A stretch of DNA of 64,000 nt. Source: AWTP1-13 sp963832445 (lineage in GTDB: Bacteria; Pseudomonadota; Alphaproteobacteria; Rhizobiales; Hyphomicrobiaceae). Both the position numbers and the translations under genes were made by a program. The notes beneath the pieces were generated by a model. That model was not told where the DNA came from and searched no databases. It was given only the letters and a program-made list of their open reading frames with translations. The stretch spans positions 186,001-250,000 of the forward strand of contig CAWHUM010000026.1 of assembly GCA_963832445.1 (NCBI GenBank). The letters run 5' to 3'. Shown in pieces: positions 1-9,058 of this stretch. The stretch's first letter is position 1. Each line of letters starts with the position of its first letter.

Positions 1-94
1 ACTCTCAGAGTTGAGATGATCATGAGCGCCTTGATATTAGGCGGAGCCTGGTCCGTTTGCAAGCACGAAGTGGAGAAAGTGTCGCAGGTTCAAC

Positions 95-796
95 CTAGAC
101 CGAAATCCTTTGAAATCTAAAGAAATAGCATCTCCGGCCAGCCCGTGCGGCCTTGGCCTCGTAACGCGTCTGCGGCCAGTCGGCGGGTCGGAGCCGCCAG
201 TCCTCCGCCCCTTGCGCCAGCCATCGGAAACTGCCGTCCACGATGACCGCATGTAGTATCGCGCAGGCATATTCGCCAATGTCCGTGGCGACGCGCAGCT
301 CGCCGCCAGGACGCAGGATGCGGGCGAGTTCGCCGGCTGTTTCCGTTGAAAGAAGGCGCCGCTTTTGGTGCCGCTTCTTGGGCCAGGGATCGGGGAACAA
401 CACGAATACACGACTAACGCCGGCCTCAGGTAGCATGCGCAACATCGGCCGTGCGTCGTCTGCGTGCACTCTGATGTTGTTCTGCCGGTCGCGGTCGATG
501 GCGCTCAGGAGCTTCACGACGCCATCCTCGAACGGCTCGCAGCCGATGAAGCCGATCTCCGGGTTGCGTGCCGCCTGCCATAGCAAGTGCTCGCCGCCGC
601 CGAAGCCAATCTCGAGCCAGACCTCGTGCACGGGAGGCGTGAACAGCGCGGCTGGGTCATGCAGCGCAGTCGCGTCGCGCGGCAGTGCAACCCTGGGCAG
701 GGCCTCCTGCCACAATGCCTTCTGGCGGGCGCTCAGTGCGCGCCCGCGCCGGCGTCCATAGGACCTCAGTTCCCGCGTCGACCCGTCTTGCGTCAT
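95..796 (-). CDS. trmB: tRNA (guanine-N7-)-methyltransferase TrmB
   Basis: This enzyme methylates N7 of guanosine 46 in the tRNA variable loop, using SAM, in the cytoplasm. The 233-aa product has the SAM-binding glycine-rich motif GFGGGEH at residues 64-70. The TrmB hallmark FPDPWPKKRHQKRR is at about 134-147, and TRYEAKA lies near the C-terminus. Length is normal for the family. I chose the ATG at 796; an in-frame GTG three codons upstream (805) is possible, and neither has a clear ribosome-binding site. It lies 46 bp downstream of the transaldolase gene on the same strand and may be co-transcribed with it. Identity is very secure; only the start is uncertain. Confidence 0.96.
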   Translation of the reverse strand: MTQDGSTRELRSYGRRRGRALSARQKALWQEALPRVALPRDATALHDPAALFTPPVHEVWLEIGFGGGEHLLWQAARNPEIGFIGCEPFEDGVVKLLSAIDRDRQNNIRVHADDARPMLRMLPEAGVSRVFVLFPDPWPKKRHQKRRLLSTETAGELARILRPGGELRVATDIGEYACAILHAVIVDGSFRWLAQGAEDWRLRPADWPQTRYEAKAARAGRRCYFFRFQRISV

Positions 797-842
797 ATGT
801 TGCACGAGGATCGAATAGCGCCGATCACGGGCAGGCGCGCCG

Positions 843-1499
843 CTACGTGATCCGCTGCCCGGTCTTCTGCCAGTCCGCCACGAACTGCTGCAGCCCTTTG
901 TCGGTCAGCGGATGCGCCACCAGCGCCCGCAGCACGGCCGGCGGCACGGTGGCCACGTCGGCGCCGATGAGGGCTGCACTCTTCACGTGCCCCACATTGC
1001 GGATGGAGGCGGCGAGGATCTGTGTCTTGAGGTCGGGGTAGTTGTCGTAGATCGCGCGAATCTCGCGGATCACGTCCATGCCGTCGGCGCCGGCATCGTC
1101 GAGGCGGCCGATGAACGGCGAGATGAAGGTGGCTCCGGCCTTCGCCGCCAGCAGCGCCTGGTTGGCTGAGAAGCACAGCGTCACGTTGACCATCGTGCCC
1201 TCGCCGGTGAGCGTCCGGCAGGCCTTGAGGCCGTCCCAGGTCATCGGCACTTTGACGGCAACGTTGCCGGCGATGCGTGCCAGCACCCGGCCCTCCCGCA
1301 GCATGCCCTCGGCGTCGGTGGCGGCCACCTCGGCGCTCACGGGTCCCGGCACGAGCCGGCAAATCTCCGCGATCAGCCCTTTGAAGTCGCGCTTGGCGCC
1401 CGCCACCAGGGTCGGATTGGTGGTGACGCCGTCGACGAGGCCGGTAGTGGCCAATTCCTCGATCTCGGCCAGATTGGCGCTATCAACGAAGAATTTCAT
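843..1499 (-). CDS. fsa: Transaldolase / fructose-6-phosphate aldolase (TalC/Fsa family)
   Basis: This is a small single-domain class I aldolase, 218 aa, of the TalC/MipB type. It transfers dihydroxyacetone units in the non-oxidative pentose phosphate pathway, or cleaves fructose 6-phosphate. The N-terminus MKFFVDSANL has the conserved Asp6. TTNPT follows at 26-30, and the Schiff-base lysine is Lys83 in VKVP. The family is usually about 215-220 aa, so it is full length. The ATG at 1499 is preceded by AGGAGA at good spacing, so I prefer it to the longer open frame. It lies between the peptide ABC operon and trmB on the same strand. Sequence alone does not decide between transaldolase and F6P-aldolase activity. 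Confidence 0.93.
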   Translation of the reverse strand: MKFFVDSANLAEIEELATTGLVDGVTTNPTLVAGAKRDFKGLIAEICRLVPGPVSAEVAATDAEGMLREGRVLARIAGNVAVKVPMTWDGLKACRTLTGEGTMVNVTLCFSANQALLAAKAGATFISPFIGRLDDAGADGMDVIREIRAIYDNYPDLKTQILAASIRNVGHVKSAALIGADVATVPPAVLRALVAHPLTDKGLQQFVADWQKTGQRIT

Positions 1500-1601
1500 G
1501 CGATCAGTCTCCTGAGCCTGGCCCCCATGTCGCACAGCGGGTGGCAAAGTTCAAACCCGGCCGGGCGCTCGCCAGCCCTCAAACCTATGCGGCACGGCCG
1601 C

Positions 1602-2606
1602 CTAGATCCGCCCCGCCTCGACGGCATGGCAGGCAGCGGCGCGGCCCGCGCGCTCAACCAGGGCCGGCACGTCGGTGAAGCAAGGCGCGAACGCGTGCGG
1701 ACAGCGCGGGTGGAAGGCGCAGCCCAAAGGCGGCGCGATCGGGTTCGGGATCTCGCCCTGCACGGCCCTACGGGCCCGCCCGGTCATGGCAAGGTCGGGC
1801 AGCGCGTCGATCAGCATGCGCGTGTAGGGATGGCGCGGTTGCTCGAACAACTCCGCTACGGACGCAAGCTCGACGATGCGGCCAAGGTACATGACGCCGA
1901 TGCGCGCCGCCATGTGCCGCACCACCGCCAGATTGTGGCTGATGAACAGGTAGGAAAGCTCCAGCTGGTCCTGCAGATCGCGCATCAGATTCAGGATTTG
2001 CGCCTGCACGGATACATCGAGCGCGCTGGTCGGCTCGTCGCAGACCAGGAACTCCGGATTGGACGAAAGCGCGCGGGCAATGCAGATGCGCTGGCGCTGG
2101 CCGCCGGAGAATTCGTGCGGATACTTGGCACCGTCGGCGGGGTCGAGACCGACCAGGCGCAGCAGCTCGCCAACCCGGTGCTCGATCTCGCTCTTGTCTT
2201 TGGCGAGGCGGAAGGCCTTGATGGGATCGGCGATGATGCGTTGCACGCGCCAGCGCGGGTTGAGGCTGGCAAAAGGGTCCTGAAAGATCATCTGCAGCCG
2301 GCGGCGCAGCCGCTGGCGCTCGTCGCGATGCGCCGGCGCCCACATGTCGATCTTGTCGATGGTGACGCTGCCGGCCGTGGGCTCGAGCAGCCCCACCGTC
2401 ATACGCGCCACCGTGGATTTGCCGGAGCCGGACTCGCCGACCAGGGCCAAGGTCTCGCGCCGGCCGATGCTGAACGACACGCCGCTGACCGCCTTCAGAT
2501 AGGCGCGCGCCTCGCCGGCGATGATGCGGTTGAGCCAGGGGCTCGACACGTCGAACACGCGCGTCAGGTCGCGCGCCTCGACCAGCGGCCGGTGCGCTGC
2601 CATCAT
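1602..2606 (-). CDS. Oligopeptide/dipeptide ABC transporter ATP-binding protein (DppF/OppF type)
   Basis: This is one of two ATPase subunits that power an inner-membrane peptide (or nickel/opine-like) importer. The 334-aa product has Walker A GESGSGKST (57-65), the signature EFSGGQ (165-170), Walker B FLVCDE (186-191) and the switch-region His in FISHNL. The C-terminal oligo_HPY region carries CAFHPRCPHAF. The start codon overlaps the stop of the preceding ATPase gene, which indicates translational coupling. A second ATG lies one codon downstream. It is the last gene of a six-gene minus-strand operon. The family is certain; the substrate cannot be read from the ATPase. Confidence 0.95.
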   Translation of the reverse strand: MMAAHRPLVEARDLTRVFDVSSPWLNRIIAGEARAYLKAVSGVSFSIGRRETLALVGESGSGKSTVARMTVGLLEPTAGSVTIDKIDMWAPAHRDERQRLRRRLQMIFQDPFASLNPRWRVQRIIADPIKAFRLAKDKSEIEHRVGELLRLVGLDPADGAKYPHEFSGGQRQRICIARALSSNPEFLVCDEPTSALDVSVQAQILNLMRDLQDQLELSYLFISHNLAVVRHMAARIGVMYLGRIVELASVAELFEQPRHPYTRMLIDALPDLAMTGRARRAVQGEIPNPIAPPLGCAFHPRCPHAFAPCFTDVPALVERAGRAAACHAVEAGRI

Positions 2607-3586
2607 GCGTGCACCCCGGCATTGTTCGCGAACAGCCAGCAGGCCGCCTCGGATGTTCCGGCTACCATGCGCTCGGGTCGCTCGCGGCGGCAGCGGTCGA
2701 AGGCTTCCCTGCACCGTGGGTGAAAGGCGCAGCCGTCGGGAATGGCGGCGAGGCGGGGCATGCTGCCCGGTATCTGCACGAGACGGTCTGCGCGCGTTGC
2801 AACTGTCGGGATCGCGCCCATCAAGCCGCGGGTGTAGGGGTGGCGTGGGCTCCGAACCACGTCGCCCACCGGACCAATCTCGGCGATGCGCCCCGCGTAC
2901 ATGACGGCGACTCGGTCGGCGGTTTCCGCGATCACGCCCATGTCGTGGGTGATGAGCATCACGGCCGTGCCCCGCTCGCGGCAGAGCCTCTTGATGAGCG
3001 CGATGATCTGCGCCTGGATCGACACGTCGAGCGCCGTCGTCGGCTCGTCGGCAATCAAGAGGTCGGGCTCCGCGCACAGCGCCAGCGCCAACACCACCCG
3101 CTGGCGCATGCCGCCGGAGAATTCGTGCGGATAGCTGTCGATGCGTTGGCGGGCACCCTGGATGCCGGCTTCCTGCAAGAGCGCGATCGCCCGTTGGCGC
3201 GCCTCTTGCTCGGTGACGTTCGCGTGGGCGCGGATCGTCTCGACGATCTGCTCGCCGATGCGGTAGAGCGGATTGAGGCTGGTGAGCGGGTCCTGGAACA
3301 CCATGCCGATGCGCCGGCCCCTGATCCTGCGCATCGCCTCGGCGGCAAGATCATCGATGCGCTGCCCGTTCAAGCGCACCTCGCCGCCAACGATGCCCCC
3401 CGGCGGCTCGATCAGGCCAACGATGGCAGCGCCGGTGAGCGATTTGCCGGCGCCCAACTCGCCCACCACGCCCAGCACCTCACCCGGCGCGATATCGAAG
3501 GACACGCCATCGACGGCTACCAGCGCGCCGCGCCTTGTAGTGAACGCGACGCGCAGGTCCTGCACCGAGAGGACTGGGTCGGCCAT
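2603..3586 (-). CDS. Oligopeptide/dipeptide ABC transporter ATP-binding protein (DppD/OppD type)
   Basis: This is the second ATPase subunit of the peptide-type importer, 327 aa. Walker A is GELGAGKS (42-49). It keeps the required G-x4-GKS pattern but has Leu and Ala where most relatives have Ser. The signature EFSGGM is at 155-160, Walker B LLIADE at 176-181, and the C-terminal oligo_HPY motif is CAFHPRCREAF. I chose ATG at 3586 because homology starts at MADPVLSVQDL; the longer frame would read into the preceding binding-protein gene. It starts 11 bp after that gene's stop and overlaps the next ATPase start, so it is clearly part of the operon. Confidence 0.95.
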   Translation of the reverse strand: MADPVLSVQDLRVAFTTRRGALVAVDGVSFDIAPGEVLGVVGELGAGKSLTGAAIVGLIEPPGGIVGGEVRLNGQRIDDLAAEAMRRIRGRRIGMVFQDPLTSLNPLYRIGEQIVETIRAHANVTEQEARQRAIALLQEAGIQGARQRIDSYPHEFSGGMRQRVVLALALCAEPDLLIADEPTTALDVSIQAQIIALIKRLCRERGTAVMLITHDMGVIAETADRVAVMYAGRIAEIGPVGDVVRSPRHPYTRGLMGAIPTVATRADRLVQIPGSMPRLAAIPDGCAFHPRCREAFDRCRRERPERMVAGTSEAACWLFANNAGVHA

Positions 3587-3597
3587 AGCCGCCCCGC

Positions 3598-5190
3598 CTA
3601 CTTGGCCGCGACGAACTTGATGTAGACGGTGTTCTCGGGCCCCACAGGGATTTCGAGATCGCGCTTCATGGCGTAGGCCAGCATCTGGTGGTGCAGCGCA
3701 ATGTAGTTCGTCTCGTCCGCTAGGGTCTGCCACAGCTTGGCAATCGCGGCATTGCGTTTGGTCCCATCGACTTCGCTGGTCAGACCCTTGATGGCCGTAT
3801 TGGCGTCGTTGTTGTTGTAGCGCGTGGCATTCCAGCTGCCTTCGCTGCCGGAGCGGCCATGGTAGAGGAACGAGAAGATGTAGTGCGAGTCGAACGTCGG
3901 CACGCCCCAGCCCAGCAGATAGAAGTCGGTCTCCGGCGGGTTCTTCTGGATGAGGGTGAAGTGCGGGCCCTTGGGCTGTGCGACGAGGTTCACCTTGACG
4001 CCGATCTTGGCGAGCATGGCGGCGCCCGCCTGGCAGGTGCCTTCGTCATTGACATAGCGATCGTTCGGGCAGTGCAGTGTGACCTGGAAGCCGTCGGGAT
4101 AGCCCGCCTCTTTGAGCAATGCCGTCGCCTTTGCCAGATCGACCTTGGGCAGAGCATCGAGCTCCTTGCTGTACCCGTTGACGAAGGGGGGTGCGATCAC
4201 GCCGGCCGGCACCGACTGGCCACGCATGACAGCGCGTTTGATGGCATCGCGATCGATGGCCATGTTGATCGCTTGGCGCACCCGCTTGTCGGCAAACGGG
4301 TTCTTGCCCTTGACGTTGGAGCTCTGCAGCTCAGGGTCGCCGACGTTCATGCCGAAGAATATGGTGCGGTTCTCCGGGCCCAGGTTCAACTTGATGTTCG
4401 GAGTTTTCTCCAGCCGGTCGATATCCTGCACCGGCACGTCCTGTACGAAATCGACCTCGCCCGACAGCAGGGCCGCGACGCGCGTCGCATCGGATTTGAT
4501 CACCACATACGTGATATCACTGATGTCGAGCGGCACCTCGCCCCTGCCCCAGTACGCGTCGTTGCGCTTGAGAACCGTGCGCACGTCCTGCTCGCGCGAG
4601 ACCACGGCGTAAGGCCCCGTGCCATTTGCGTTGCGGACGGCGAAGTTGTCCTTCTTGGCTTTGTAGTCCTGCACCGTGACGGTGTTGTTCGCCTCCGACC
4701 ACTCCTTGTCCATTATGAACAGGTTGGTGAGATAATTCGGCAGGAGCGGGTTCGGTCCCTTGGTCTTGATGTGCACCGTGTAGTCGTCGACGCGGCTGAC
4801 GCTCTCAACCGAGGTCAGCAGACCCTTCATGTCTGAGGTGGGCTGCCGGGCGCGGTCCAGCGAGAACACGACGTCATCGGCGTTGAAGGGGCTGCCGTTG
4901 TGGAATTTGACGCCCTGGCGCAACTTGAACTCCCACACGGTCGGATCGGACGTGATCCTCCAAGACAGTGCCAATGCCGGCAACACCTTGGCCGTCGCAT
5001 CACGGATGAGCAGCGGCTCATAGATCTGGTGCGACATGTTGTGGGTGGGGTTCTCGTTCTGGGCGTGCGGATCGAGCGTCAGTGAATCACCTGTGCGTGC
5101 CCATGTCAGGCTGCGCGCGTCGGCAACGGTGGAGACCAGCGCGAAAGCGATCAGTGCTGTTGCGGCCTTGAACGTGCGTGTCGAACCCAT
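3598..5190 (-). CDS. ABC transporter substrate-binding protein, family 5 (DppA-like), copy 1
   Basis: This is a periplasmic binding protein of the SBP_bac_5 family, 530 aa, normal for the class. The N-terminal signal peptide has a basic start, a hydrophobic core at about residues 8-22 and a probable cleavage after ADA. The mature protein begins in the usual way with SLTWARTGDSLTLDPHAQ. A good ribosome-binding site (GGAGG) precedes the ATG. It sits inside the operon between permease and ATPase genes and is one of two family-5 binding proteins here. Both share the KGKNPF/KGKNPL block and a CPNDRYVNDE block. The substrate is unknown; family-5 proteins bind peptides, nickel, opines or sugars. Confidence 0.94.
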   Translation of the reverse strand: MGSTRTFKAATALIAFALVSTVADARSLTWARTGDSLTLDPHAQNENPTHNMSHQIYEPLLIRDATAKVLPALALSWRITSDPTVWEFKLRQGVKFHNGSPFNADDVVFSLDRARQPTSDMKGLLTSVESVSRVDDYTVHIKTKGPNPLLPNYLTNLFIMDKEWSEANNTVTVQDYKAKKDNFAVRNANGTGPYAVVSREQDVRTVLKRNDAYWGRGEVPLDISDITYVVIKSDATRVAALLSGEVDFVQDVPVQDIDRLEKTPNIKLNLGPENRTIFFGMNVGDPELQSSNVKGKNPFADKRVRQAINMAIDRDAIKRAVMRGQSVPAGVIAPPFVNGYSKELDALPKVDLAKATALLKEAGYPDGFQVTLHCPNDRYVNDEGTCQAGAAMLAKIGVKVNLVAQPKGPHFTLIQKNPPETDFYLLGWGVPTFDSHYIFSFLYHGRSGSEGSWNATRYNNNDANTAIKGLTSEVDGTKRNAAIAKLWQTLADETNYIALHHQMLAYAMKRDLEIPVGPENTVYIKFVAAK

Positions 5191-5223
5191 TTGCGCCTCC
5201 GTAACGGTGCAGCGGATAGCCTA

Positions 5224-6222
5224 CTACCTAAGCTTAGGATTGAGTGCGTCGCGGAGCCAGTCCCCAAGCAAGTTTACGGCGAGGGCAAGCAGGGCGAGCG
5301 TGAGCCCGGGGAAGGCCACCATCCACCATGAGCCAGAGAACAGGTACTTGTTGCCGACCTGGATCATGGTGCCGAGCGAGGGCTCGGTTGGCGGCAACCC
5401 GACGCCGAGGAACGAAAGGGTTGCCTCGGTAATGATCGCAAGCGCCAGATTTATTGTGGCGATCACCAGCACGGAGCTCAGGACATTCGGCAGAATGTGC
5501 TGGAACATTATTGCTATCGGGCTCAAGCCGATTAGTCGTGCCGCCTCGACGTACTCTTTGTTGCGCTCCACCAAAGTGACGCCCCGCACCGTGCGCGCAT
5601 ACTGTACCCAGAAGGCGAGCCCGATCGACGTTACCAGGATCCAGAATTTGCCGCCCTCCAAACGGTAGTTCTTGAAGACGGCCAGCGCGACGCCGTCGAT
5701 GAGCAGCGCGATCAGAATGGCCGGAAAGGTGAGCTGGACATCGGCAACGCGCATGACGAAGCTGTCGATGCGACCACCGGCATATCCGGCCCACAGTCCA
5801 AGGGTGACGCCCACGCAGATCGCCAACAACACTGCGGCGATGCCGATGAGCAGCGACGAGCGTGTCCCATAGAGCATGGTCGAGAGAATGTCGCGGCCCT
5901 GATCATCGGTGCCGAGCAGGAAGCGCCCGTCGCCTTGCGGGTGCCAGGCTGGCGGCAGGTCCGCGTTCAACAGATCGAGCGATTTCAGGTCGTAGGGATT
6001 GTGAGGAGCGATCAGCGGGGCAAGGAAAGCAGCACCGACCAGTAACGCCGTCAGCAGCGCCGCCGCCACCACCAGTCTGGAGCGAGAGAAACTGTAGAAG
6101 ATATCGCTGTCGAGGATCGCTGCCATGCGACTACGCAGCTGGGACGCTGCCGATGTCGACGCGCGGGCATTGGCCTTGGCGGCGCGCATGTTGTCGGCGG
6201 GATCGGGAACATCGGGCGCCAT
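5224..6222 (-). CDS. ABC transporter permease (DppC/OppC type)
   Basis: This is an inner-membrane permease subunit of the peptide-type importer, 332 aa. After a cytoplasmic N-terminal tail there is a first membrane segment at about residues 51-70. The OppC N-terminal extension with GTDDQGRDILS follows. The BPD_transp_1 domain has about five further segments and the EAA-loop sequence EAARLIGLSPIAIM. The start lies 4 bp after the stop of the DppB-type permease, indicating coupled translation. No strong ribosome-binding site precedes the ATG, which fits that coupling. The family assignment is secure. Confidence 0.94.
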   Translation of the reverse strand: MAPDVPDPADNMRAAKANARASTSAASQLRSRMAAILDSDIFYSFSRSRLVVAAALLTALLVGAAFLAPLIAPHNPYDLKSLDLLNADLPPAWHPQGDGRFLLGTDDQGRDILSTMLYGTRSSLLIGIAAVLLAICVGVTLGLWAGYAGGRIDSFVMRVADVQLTFPAILIALLIDGVALAVFKNYRLEGGKFWILVTSIGLAFWVQYARTVRGVTLVERNKEYVEAARLIGLSPIAIMFQHILPNVLSSVLVIATINLALAIITEATLSFLGVGLPPTEPSLGTMIQVGNKYLFSGSWWMVAFPGLTLALLALAVNLLGDWLRDALNPKLR

Positions 6223-6226
6223 CGGT

Positions 6227-7204
6227 TCACAGCCCGCGACCTTGAATGCGGATGCGCGGGTCGATCCATACGTAGGCGAGGTCGACGACGAAATTGATGA
6301 GGACGAACACGAAGGCCACCAGCAGCAGATAGGCGGCCATCACAGGGATGTCGGCGTGCTGCACGGCTTGGATGAACATCAGTCCCATGCCCGGCCACTG
6401 GAACACCGTCTCGGTGATGATGGCGAAGGCGACGATGCCGCCGAGCTGCAGGCCGATGATGGTGATGACCGGCACCAGGGTGTTCTTCAACGCATGCCCG
6501 AAGTTGATGGCGCGCTCGGGCAGACCTCGGGCGCGGGCGAACTTGATATAGTCGGTGCGCAGCACCTCCATCATCTCGGCCCTGACCAGGCGCGTGACGA
6601 GCGTCATCTGGAACAGGCCGAGCGTTACCGACGGCAGGACCAGCGCCTTGAGGCCCGATGCGGTCAGCAGCCCCGTCCGCCAGAAGCCCACTGCGACGGT
6701 GTCGCCGCGTCCGAACGACGGCAGCACGTTGAGCCACACAGAGAAGACGTAGATGAGGAGGATGCCGATTAGAAACGTCGGTAGTGAAATGCCGATGAGG
6801 GAAACGGTGAGAAACACCTTCGACAGCCAGCTGTCGCGGTGGATGCCGGTGTAGACGCCCATCGGAATGCCGAGTGCGACTGCAAACAGCGCGGCCATGA
6901 AGGCCAACTCGACGGTTGCCGGCAGTCGCTCGGAGATCAAGCGGGTCACCGGTTGCTTGACCTGATAGGAAATGCCGAAATCGAAGCGCACGGCATTGCC
7001 CACGAAGCGCGCGAACTGCACGAGCGCCGGATCATTGAGGCCCAGCTCGCGGCGCAGCGTCTCGCGATCCTCAAGGGTGGCATCCTGGCCGACCATCTGA
7101 TGCACGGGATCGCCGACATAGCGAAACAGCACGAACGCGATCAGGGCCACGGCGAGCATGACCACTAGCCCTTCGAGGAGTTGCCGAATGGCGAATGCGA
7201 GCAT
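6227..7204 (-). CDS. ABC transporter permease (DppB/OppB type)
   Basis: This is the partner permease of the importer, 325 aa with about six membrane segments. The DppB-like N-terminus begins with a hydrophobic helix (residues 8-27), followed by the conserved region with DPVHQMVG. The EAA-loop region, with ARGLPERAINFGHALKN, sits near residues 225-241 and contacts the ATPases. The next permease begins 4 bp downstream. The upstream binding-protein gene ends 73 bp before this start, so the whole set is probably one transcript. No clear ribosome-binding site is seen. Confidence 0.94.
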   Translation of the reverse strand: MLAFAIRQLLEGLVVMLAVALIAFVLFRYVGDPVHQMVGQDATLEDRETLRRELGLNDPALVQFARFVGNAVRFDFGISYQVKQPVTRLISERLPATVELAFMAALFAVALGIPMGVYTGIHRDSWLSKVFLTVSLIGISLPTFLIGILLIYVFSVWLNVLPSFGRGDTVAVGFWRTGLLTASGLKALVLPSVTLGLFQMTLVTRLVRAEMMEVLRTDYIKFARARGLPERAINFGHALKNTLVPVITIIGLQLGGIVAFAIITETVFQWPGMGLMFIQAVQHADIPVMAAYLLLVAFVFVLINFVVDLAYVWIDPRIRIQGRGL

Positions 7205-7277
7205 CAGCTAGACCAGCGAACGGCGTAGCGGCAACTCGCGCCGCTTTCTGCATCCTCGCCCATCCCGGAGCAAAGAG

Positions 7278-8897
7278 CTACTGCTTCCGCACCCACGCGA
7301 AGCGGACGTGACCGTCCGCGCGCTGGGGGGTCTCTATGGTCCGCGCCACGCCCCAAGCCAGCTTCTGCTGATGCAAGGGGATGATGCCCGCTTCCTCGTG
7401 CAGGATGCGGAAAGTCTTGAGAATAAGACGATCGCGCTTGACCTTGTCTGCCTCGACCAGGATCTGGTGCGCCAGCCGGTCGATCTCCCGATTGCAGTAG
7501 CCGCCGAAATTGAACGTGCCGCCGTTGCCGTCGCTGTCGCGGCAGGTCACCAGATTGGTGAGGATGGTGTAGCTGTCGAGCGAGCCGGGGGTCCAGCCCA
7601 GCAGGTTGAACGAGGAATCGTACTTCCGCGTCGGTCCGACCTTCTCGAAATACTGCGCCTTGGGCAGTACGTTCAGGCTCACCTTCACCTCGATGCGTGC
7701 CAGCATGGCGGCGACGGCCTGGCAAATCTCTTCGTCGTTGACGTAGCGGTCGTTGGGGCAATCCATGACCAGGTCGAAGCCCGATGGGTAACCGGCTTCG
7801 GTCATCAGCTGCCTCGCTCTGGCGACGTCGTGGGGCCAGCGCTTGAGCTCGCCGGCGCCCTCGAGCAGGAGCGGTGAGATCATGAGCGCGGTGGGCGCGG
7901 ACATGCCCCGCATTACCTTGGCCTTGATAGCGTCGATATCGATCGCCTGGTAGAAGGCCCGGCGGACCCGTGCGTCCTTCAGCGGGTTCTTGCCCTTGAC
8001 GTTGGAATGGAGGAGTTCCTCGCGCATCGAGTCCAGGTTGAGGAAGATCGTGCGCAGCTCAGGCGCGGTGAGCACCGTGGTGCTGGGGTTCTCGCTGACG
8101 CGGGCGATGTCCTGCACCGGCAAGGGATCGATCAGGTCGACCTCGCCTGCAAGCAGAGCTGCAACGCGGGTCGCATCCGAATGGATGGTCTGCAGAATAA
8201 CCGCGCCCAGGTTGTGCCGCGCTTTGCCCCACCAGTTCGGATTGGGCCGGAACGTCGTAGCCACTCCCGGCTCGTGGCTCACCACCATGAAGGGACCGGT
8301 GCCGTTGGCCATGAGCGCGAACGGGCTCAGCGCGCGCGCCGTGGCGGGCTGCACCTTGGTCGCGCCGTTGGCCTCCGACCAGGTTTTGGACATGATCAGC
8401 CATGTTTCCCATTCGTAGTGCAAAATAGGGTTGGGCGTCGCCAGGACGAAGTCGACGGTGTAGTCGTCCACCTTCTCGACCTTGGCGTCGGCGGGGATGC
8501 GGGTCTTGAGCTGGGAGCCCGGCGAGCGGGAGCGCTCGACCGAGAAGACGACGTCGTCGGCAGTGAACGGCGAGCCGTCGTGGAATTTGACGCCGCGGCG
8601 CAAGTAGAAGCGCCAGCGGGTTGGGTTGAGCATCTCCCAGCGCTCGGCAAGGCCGGGGATGATGTTGAGGTCCTTGTCGCGCCGGATCAGCCCTTCCATC
8701 ACGTTGGCGAGCGTGCCCAGCGTGAACAACTCGTTGAGCGTGTAGGGGTCGAGCGAGTTGAGGCCGCTCTGGCTGCCGAACTTGAGGGTTTTGCGCTCAC
8801 CGCCGGACGGGGTGAGAGCGACGTTGCCGGCCAGGCCCGTTGCACCTGCGACCAGCAGGCAGGTCAGGGCGATGGCAAGGGCTTGTCGAGTGGTCAT
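7278..8897 (-). CDS. ABC transporter substrate-binding protein, family 5 (DppA-like), copy 2
   Basis: This is a second SBP_bac_5 periplasmic binding protein, 539 aa, heading the operon. A signal peptide is visible (MTTRQ, then a hydrophobic stretch to about residue 24). The mature region is typical of the family, with SLDPYTLNE and GLAERWEM. It shares several blocks with the second binding protein of the operon, so the two look like diverged paralogues. I used the ATG at 8897; an in-frame TTG at 8909 is an alternative and neither has an obvious ribosome-binding site. The operon promoter must lie in the roughly 160 bp shared with the divergent gatB. Confidence 0.93.
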   Translation of the reverse strand: MTTRQALAIALTCLLVAGATGLAGNVALTPSGGERKTLKFGSQSGLNSLDPYTLNELFTLGTLANVMEGLIRRDKDLNIIPGLAERWEMLNPTRWRFYLRRGVKFHDGSPFTADDVVFSVERSRSPGSQLKTRIPADAKVEKVDDYTVDFVLATPNPILHYEWETWLIMSKTWSEANGATKVQPATARALSPFALMANGTGPFMVVSHEPGVATTFRPNPNWWGKARHNLGAVILQTIHSDATRVAALLAGEVDLIDPLPVQDIARVSENPSTTVLTAPELRTIFLNLDSMREELLHSNVKGKNPLKDARVRRAFYQAIDIDAIKAKVMRGMSAPTALMISPLLLEGAGELKRWPHDVARARQLMTEAGYPSGFDLVMDCPNDRYVNDEEICQAVAAMLARIEVKVSLNVLPKAQYFEKVGPTRKYDSSFNLLGWTPGSLDSYTILTNLVTCRDSDGNGGTFNFGGYCNREIDRLAHQILVEADKVKRDRLILKTFRILHEEAGIIPLHQQKLAWGVARTIETPQRADGHVRFAWVRKQ

Positions 8898-9058
8898 CTT
8901 GGGGGCCAAAGCGCGGCGGAAGAGGCCGCCTGCAGGCTATGCAGGAATTGGTGAACAAAAGACTTCCGCGCCACTCCGCGGGCTAGGGTTGACCTTGGAC
9001 CGGCGGCAGCCTTAGTGCATGCTGGCATAAGGGAAATTCCTGCAATTGGGCCACATCG

